Positions 58,901-64,000 of a DNA stretch of 64,000 bases are shown here, one piece after another; the first letter of the stretch is position 1; each line of letters opens with the position of its first letter. Under the pieces are notes generated by a model, which was given only the letters and a program-made list of their open reading frames with translations, did no database searches and was not told the origin of the DNA. The translations under genes were made by a program, and so were the position numbers. Origin of the DNA: Phoebastria nigripes (Eukaryota; Chordata; Aves; Procellariiformes; Diomedeidae); NCBI GenBank assembly GCA_035582835.1, contig JAYKAV010003266.1, positions 2,785,783-2,849,782 on the forward strand, read 5' to 3'.

Positions 58901-59902
58901 TTCCTAGTCAGCCACTTCATAAACACTTCTGTTTGCACTGGAGTGCACTGGCTCTGTGATATGTCCAAAGTGGGCTCTGGCCCTTCACTCCTGTCCTGCA
59001 AGTGTGCATCAGCTGATTCCAGGATGGGGTGAGCTGTAGTTGGTGCCCAGATTCCCTTGGCACCCAGTGAGGAGGTGACAACCCATGGCTCAGTGCAAAA
59101 TGTCCCCAAGTGCAGAGCCTGGGCTGGCTTTGGGCTGCAGCACTCTGCTGAGCCCCAGAGCTTCAACACAACAAAGGCACCACTTGGCCAGATTCCCCCG
59201 GTGAGTCAGGGTTGCTTTGAATCCCGTGCCAGTCGGGAAAAGCCAGGCTGGCTCCTGGAGGCCATCTCACGTGGGCCAGGCTCACTGCAGGCACTCCCCA
59301 CCTCTAACAGCCTGACCCAATGCACATGGAGCACAGAGTGGTTTTGCTCTCTTGCACAAAAAATGGGGTCGCCTTTGTCCCCTACCTCGCTTTCTGGGCT
59401 CCACCCTGCCTACTCATTCCTCATGTACCCTCCTTCTTTCCCCTAGGTATTTTTGCATAAATATAAGAGCGAAGAGGAGGAAGACGCAGCTCGATTGGAC
59501 AAGAAATCAGCCTTCTCTAAAGGCCACCTTTCCAGCCAGAAGCTGCCTTACCAGAATGGACATGCTGGGAGCCTCTTCTCTTCTTCCTCTTCCTCCTCCT
59601 CTCCTCCAGCCGCCAGCTCGGCTCTATGCGTCAGCTCCTCCTGCGACGTCTCGCTCATGATGATGGTGGGAGAACCGGACTCGGTGGCTCCTGGCCGAGG
59701 GATCTGCTTGGACCTGGCTATTTTGGACAGTGCTTTCCTCCTCTCTCAGGTTGTCCCCTCCCTCTTCATGGGGTCCATCGTCCAGTTTACACAGTCAGTG
59801 ACTGCCTACATGGTGTCAGCTGCCGGCTTTGGCTTGGTAGCCATTTACTTTGCAACCAAAGTTGTCTTTGATAAGAGTGACATGGCGAAGTATTCAGTGT
59901 GA
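52808..59902 (+). CDS. SLC45A3: SLC45A3 (prostein), MFS sugar/proton symporter family member
   Basis: Twelve-pass plasma-membrane carrier of the SLC45 (glycoside-pentoside-hexuronide:cation) family; mammalian SLC45A3 is reported to move sucrose-like sugars with protons and is known as prostein. Exons are 52808-52979, 53239-54072, 55612-55877 and 59447-59902, giving 575 residues against 553 in human. Hallmarks are TM1 LLLVNSLTFGLEVCLAAGIT (about 18-37), the family loop SASDHWHSSYGRRRPF (73-88), LLDFCGQVCFTPLEALLSDL in the TM3-TM4 region, a Cys-rich central loop (about 236-258), LFVAELCSWMALMTFMLFYT (TM7), the second-half loop DRMVKQFGTR (359-368), LTGFTFSALQILPYTLASLY, a Ser/Glu-rich loop in the last exon and the tail DKSDMAKYSV. 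The start is chosen by collinearity with human MVQRLWVSRLL. The frame is intact. Confidence 0.98.
53239..54072 (+). CDS. SLC45A3: SLC45A3 second coding exon
   Basis: 834 nt, phase 1 in and out, residues 58-335. It holds TM2 to TM7, the GRRRPF loop and the long cytoplasmic central loop with PACCSCQLSRSSC. The preceding intron is only 259 bases. Acceptor TCTTTTCCAG, donor GTGAGA. Confidence 0.97.
54073..55611 (+). other. SLC45A3: SLC45A3 intron 3
   Basis: A 1.54 kb intron that contains the SINE relic at 54950-55080. No other feature was seen. Confidence 0.85.
54950..55080 (+). repeat. Amniote SINE relic (MIR-like)
   Basis: TTATTATTTAACACTTGCAC, then GGTCAGGACTGCATTGTGCT, then CATAGAAACATGTG and GATCCTTGCTCCAAAGAGTT match in order an old sauropsid SINE whose copies read 'ggccccattgtgctaggcactgtacaaacaca...ccctgccccaaagagctt'. 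Confidence 0.6.
55612..55877 (+). CDS. SLC45A3: SLC45A3 third coding exon
   Basis: 266 nt, phase 1 in and phase 0 out, residues 336-424. It codes for GVRMGSLGLFLQCVTSIFFS (TM8), the DRMVKQFGTR loop and two further TMs ending LPYTLASLYHHEKQ. Acceptor CTTACCTGCAG, donor CAG|GTAGGG. Confidence 0.97.
55878..59446 (+). other. SLC45A3: SLC45A3 last intron
   Basis: A 3.57 kb intron with a T-rich tract near 57050-57145 and single Ns. No gene or recognisable mobile element was seen. Confidence 0.85.
59447..59902 (+). CDS. SLC45A3: SLC45A3 last coding exon
   Basis: 456 nt including TGA at 59900-59902, residues 425-575. It begins VFLHKYKSEEEEDAARLDKK, passes through an eight-serine run (469-476) and a CVSSSCDVS segment, then GRGICLDLAILDSAFLLSQV (TM11), FMGSIVQFTQSVTAYMVSAA (TM12 region) and the conserved tail. 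The loop before TM11 is the least conserved part compared with human. Acceptor TTTCCCCTAG. Confidence 0.97.
   Translation, partial: VFLHKYKSEEEEDAARLDKKSAFSKGHLSSQKLPYQNGHAGSLFSSSSSSSSPPAASSALCVSSSCDVSLMMMVGEPDSVAPGRGICLDLAILDSAFLLSQVVPSLFMGSIVQFTQSVTAYMVSAAGFGLVAIYFATKVVFDKSDMAKYSV
59579..59602 (+). repeat. SLC45A3: Coding serine microsatellite in SLC45A3
   Basis: Eight consecutive TCT/TCC serine codons (residues 469-476) in a pure pyrimidine strand, within a loop of the transporter. The mixed codons would slow, not prevent, length change. Confidence 0.9.
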
Positions 59903-62900
59903 TGTGGAAGGCACAAGGGCAGCATGTGGGTGTCTGCACGTGGCAAAATAAGATGTGTGTGTGTTCACACGGCCACTTGTGGGAAGCCTCGTGTGGCACC
60001 TGCTCTCCCCATGCTGTTGCTGTAGCCCTGGGGGGTAGGTCTGGGGCTGGGGGCAGGAGAGATGGAACAGGGCTAATCTCAGGTGTAAATATGAGGCATC
60101 GGGGCATTGTGCTTCGGGCCATCAGTGCTTTCCAAAGGTGCCTTTATCAAAAGAAAGCACTGCACAGCCAGCACCAAAGGGGGTTATACAGGGGAGAGAA
60201 AGGAAATGGACTTTTACTTTAATAACGGGTCATGTTTCTGAGCAGGAGAGACAGTGGTACGGGGAGGGAAGAAATTGTTGGCTCTCCTGTTTTCCAGTTA
60301 TAGCTGTATCCTCTTCCCCTGCTTGTTGTAGTTTTACTCAACTTCTTGAGCAATACTTCTGCAAATAGGACACTGGGAGGAGATTTCGTTGGGAAAAAAG
60401 GATGGGTGGCTAAGGTTTGGCCATGGAGCAAAGGGGGTGCATATGCTTGCACTCACGCTTCCGTCCTTCCCCACCTCTGTTCTGACTGGGAGAAACCATT
60501 TAGGAGAAAATTTACTATGTCTTGTTTTGGAAAAACAAGTAACGTTTCATTAGGACCAATTCCAAAAGGTGACTTATCTTCTACCTATGTACCGAGTTGC
60601 ATCAGATGGAAAGGACTTTTTAACTTTTTTTTTTAAAAATGATTGTTTTTAGCTTTCCTCACACGGTTCTCAGTAACTGACCTCTCACTCCTCAGCGCTC
60701 AAAACTGCCACCTGCTCTCTCCCCTAACAGATCTAGACTGTTGTGCCTCTTCTACACCTGGCCCCTAAAAGATGCTGCCATATCACAAGGAAAATCTGTT
60801 CTCAGAGGGTTTTCAGTCTTGTGACAGTGAAGTAGAACAGGGAGNGGTCTCCTGGAAGGCTACCTAAGAACAAGTGTACGAGGCCTGAGGAAGCTGGAGG
60901 AATTGCTTGTCTGCTGATGGCTAGTTGAACTCAGCAGCAGTTACTGCTGTAGTAGGTACCTGGAGTTGGTCGCGGGCTGTGTCTGTTTTCCCTCGAAGAT
61001 GTGTCCCCAAAGCAACCTTCTAGACCAGACTATTCTTTCCAGACAGAAAGACCTTGCAGAGCACGCTGCATCCCAGTACCCAGCGCGGTGGCTGAGTTAA
61101 CACATTGCCAGCACACCCAGAGAGGCTGCTGGGAACAGCATTGTAAACAGGAGGTGGGTAGGATGAAATGTGCCTACAGCCACTCTGGCAGCTGCTTACA
61201 GAGCAGGGTAAGCCTAGTTCTTGGTGTGTTGGACAAAAGAAGGAGCAGGACAGAAACTCTTGATGCTGTTTGTGCCTGTGGTTTGCTGATCCAGATTACA
61301 TATTTACTATGTTATACTTGTTTGGGATTTTTTAAATTTATTTTACTTTATTTCCAGGCAGGAGTCAAGATCCTTATTGAGGCACAGCATAAACAGTTAC
61401 TTGTTAGAGTAAGACAAAGTGCCTCTTGCTCCCATAGCACTGGGACCAAATGCTCCTGGATTGTTCAGATTGTGTAGCTCCCAGGTGTGAGTCATCTTCC
61501 ACTGGCAGAAGAGTGGCTGCAGCTGTGTGTCCTTCTGGCCAGTCCCATTCCCGATACAAGTGGACCAGCAGGAATAATTCTGCTGGTGGCAGGTTTCTAC
61601 CACTCGAAGACTACCCGTACACCAAGTAGGAGTCAAGGTCTTGGCCCACAGTCAGCACTTAGACTTTGAAATGATCCAAACTCTGCCTACAATGTGTAGA
61701 AGAAAGCATGAATTGGTCCTTTGGAGGCTAGGCTGTGAGTATGCAGAAGAAGTTCAACAGTCCTTAACTTTGGCTGGTCTAAACAAAGTGTTCGTGACTA
61801 ATTTTCTGCGGAGGTGTGTGGGCAGTGAGATGCACTTGCGAGGTTCGGCTGAAGGGCAGAATGTTGCTATTTTCCAAGGTCTTGTCTCACTATTTCTTGG
61901 CATGGAAGCAAGGTTACTCCCCTGCTGTCTGCAGACATGTCCTGAGAGGGCTTCTCCTAAGTTTTTTAAACATTTCTTTCCCGTAAAGGGTGACTGTTTT
62001 TGTTTTATTTCTTCTCAAATTATATGCCTACCAGCCTCCCTTTCCCACAACAAGGTTTGTGTGCTGAAATGCAGCTGTTTTGGGGATGGATTTGGCAGCT
62101 GCTTAACCACCTACGGAAACAGTTTTTTGTCTGTACTTCCTACCNCGATCTCTGTCCACTTCAGGCTTCAGGAGGAAGTCTTTGAGGCAAAATGTTATTG
62201 CCAAAGGTGGGGTATTTCTTGGATGAATGCTCCTAGTAATCGGTAACCTCTGACCCAAGATTTTTCAAACAGGTTCCTACCTGAGTGCTGAAGTATCCTT
62301 TGTTTTTATTTTTTCTTATGTAAAATGTGGGGAACCTTCACACATGGAGGCTGCTACCATGCTAAGTGCTTTTGATAATTGAGCCATTTGTTTAAGTGCC
62401 TGAAGAGTACTTCCACACCAAACTTCAGGTGTACGGGTTTGATGATAAAGGCCTTGAATGCTTTGTTACAGACATCAAAGTGATCCTTGAAAAAGCAGCG
62501 GGCTGGAGGGGGAGACAGCCTTGTTTCATAGTGTCCTTCGTTTTGCAACGTGAAAGAACAAGATGCTGCAGTTCTTGATCCATAACTTGTATCTGTCCCT
62601 CAAGAGGAGAAGGCTTAAGCCTGTCAGATTCCCCGACTGACGTGCCCTCCATCTGCTGAGGTGGCTTTGGTGCAGCTNTAGCCTGGCTGTAGCTGGTGGA
62701 CATGAGTAGGTTTGGGCTCACGGCACGTGCAGCAGGCTCTGTGTCTTGGCTGAGCTGGAGGGCTTGGGATTAGTCAGTGCAGGTCAGGTCTCAGACCTGT
62801 CCTTCATTGACAGATCAAGCAAGCCTTCGGCCTCCCTGTTCTCCCATCCCCTTCATTGCACTGCGTCACAGACTTGGCACCCAGATCTCCTTGGCAAGTC

Positions 62901-64000
62901 TGGTGTCTGCATCCAGATCTGGCTCTGATCACACTGGTCCTAGGAGAGGGCAGGCTGGGTTTTTCCAGTTTTCTCATAATTCAGATACGCTTCCGGGGAG
63001 GTGCCTGCATTTACTTCATTTATGTTCAGAAAAGACCNCTGAGCGACTGAACTTGTGACTCTGCAGCCAGCTGCTCTTGCTCTTTGCTGCTGCATCCCAG
63101 ACGGGCGCCTGTCATCTTGCTTTGGCCTGACCTGTGACTGGATTGATAACAGAGCTCATTCTCCAGTCCAGCTGGAGCGACANGATCCATTCTGAACCAG
63201 GGGCTCCTTATCCGCTTGTCCTCTGACTGCACTGCTCTTGTTTTAGCCAGTTCAGCAAGTATGAGAAGAGCTACTTGCTTATCCACCAAGAGACTCTTTG
63301 ATTTCTCCCCTCCCTCTGGCACCCTTCTTCCCAGTTCACCAGCTGGAGTGAAACCCAGCGAATTCAGTAATTGCTCCTTTCCTTCTTACTCTCCTGGGCC
63401 CTTTGCCAGCTACTGACATAGTGGGCAAATGGGTACAGGAAGGAGCGTTTGCCAAGACCCAACTCTGTCTTCACTAACCCTGTCCCCCGTGGGAGTTCAA
63501 GCCCAAACAGATTTGGGCTGTCTGCCCTAAGAGCTTGGCTGTTTGCAGAAGGAGAGGAGGGGTGTAGGAAACTGCCATGTGCAGTCAGGTCCTGGGTGGG
63601 TGGTGGGCAGTCGGGGGANAGGGGGAGCAGCTTTCTGCCTAAGAGTTCAGTGGGGAGGGAAGACAAAGCAGCAGTCTCAGAGGAGAACGGGGAGAGATCA
63701 GGGTGAGGGAGCAGGAGCAAAAGGGGGTTCAGGGGAAACTGAGGTTGTAGCAATGTGCGGGGCTGGTATGGGGCTGGCTGGAACTGGGCTGGCTCTGCCC
63801 TAGCAGTGGGTGGGAGCGTGCCCCTCGTTGTGGTCTTGCCCTGTCCATAAAGCACTTCATAACCCTTCGTGCTTGCAACCTCATGCCAGCATGATCCCAG
63901 CCATGTTGCAAGAGCTGGCTGTGAAGTCGCGGCTCTTGAGCTGGGGCTGTCAGCAGCTGCCTTCCCCAAACCTGTAAGGGATGTTGCATTTGCTGTCACT
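59903..64000 (+). other. SLC45A3 3' UTR and downstream intergenic sequence
   Basis: No canonical AATAAA is apparent in the first 2 kb after the stop, so the transcript end cannot be placed. The rest is GC-rich, with only chance open frames (the longest on the minus strand, 63364-63999, is Pro/Ser/Leu-rich and lacks known motifs). In human, ELK4 follows in the same orientation; no ELK4 coding sequence is visible before 64000. Confidence 0.55.

Noticed and set aside
63364..63999. A 211-codon minus-strand frame at the right edge
   Set aside because: Pro/Ser/Leu-rich composition, no known domain, and wrong strand for the expected neighbour ELK4.
1..64000. CRISPR arrays, operons, tRNA or rRNA genes
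   Set aside because: The window is vertebrate nuclear DNA; no spaced direct repeats, cloverleaf-type tRNA sequence or rRNA segment was recognised.

Overview
This is a nuclear genomic window from a vertebrate, almost certainly a bird and probably a neoavian rather than a galliform. The evidence is two interrupted genes with GT-AG introns, an avian-type endogenous retrovirus LTR at the left edge, one old CR1 LINE tail, a few very degraded amniote SINE (MIR-like) relics, and low overall repeat density. About 40 isolated single N bases and one 32-base gap (14460-14491) suggest a draft assembly.

Left third (1-17.2 kb): NUCKS1 on the + strand. The first coding exon lies upstream of the window. Coding exons 2 to the last are here: 5548-5597, 6655-6760, 8813-8868, 9197-9349, 9603-9755, 10539-10688 and 11397-11596, followed by a long AT-rich 3' UTR of about 2 to 5.6 kb depending on the poly(A) site. 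The exon at 9197-9349 is not in the human NUCKS1 protein as I know it. It is 153 nt, phase 1 on both sides, and resembles the later exon at 10539-10688, so it looks like a duplicated, skippable cassette. Skipping it gives 243 residues (the human length, if exon 1 contributes six); including it gives 294.

Middle (17.2-52.5 kb): no protein-coding gene that I can support. It holds a small CpG-rich patch with a CTCF-like motif and a perfect GC-rich hairpin (about 18.0-18.3 kb), scattered ancient repeats, simple repeats, and a strong CpG island (about 32.7-33.4 kb). That island probably contains the promoter and non-coding exon 1 of SLC45A3, with a TATA-like TTTAAA and a good splice donor at 33070/33071. 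Sequence becomes clearly more GC-rich to the right of about 38 kb.

Right (52.5-64 kb): SLC45A3 (prostein, an MFS sugar/proton carrier) on the + strand, coding exons 52808-52979, 53239-54072, 55612-55877 and 59447-59902, giving an intact 575-residue protein. The presumptive 5' UTR part of exon 2 has a start-stop uORF and a 35-codon uORF. The remaining 4.1 kb is 3' UTR and intergenic DNA.

The order and orientation NUCKS1 then SLC45A3 match human 1q32, where ELK4 follows SLC45A3 in the same orientation, so ELK4 is expected just beyond the right edge. The two genes are neighbours by descent; nothing in the sequence links their functions.
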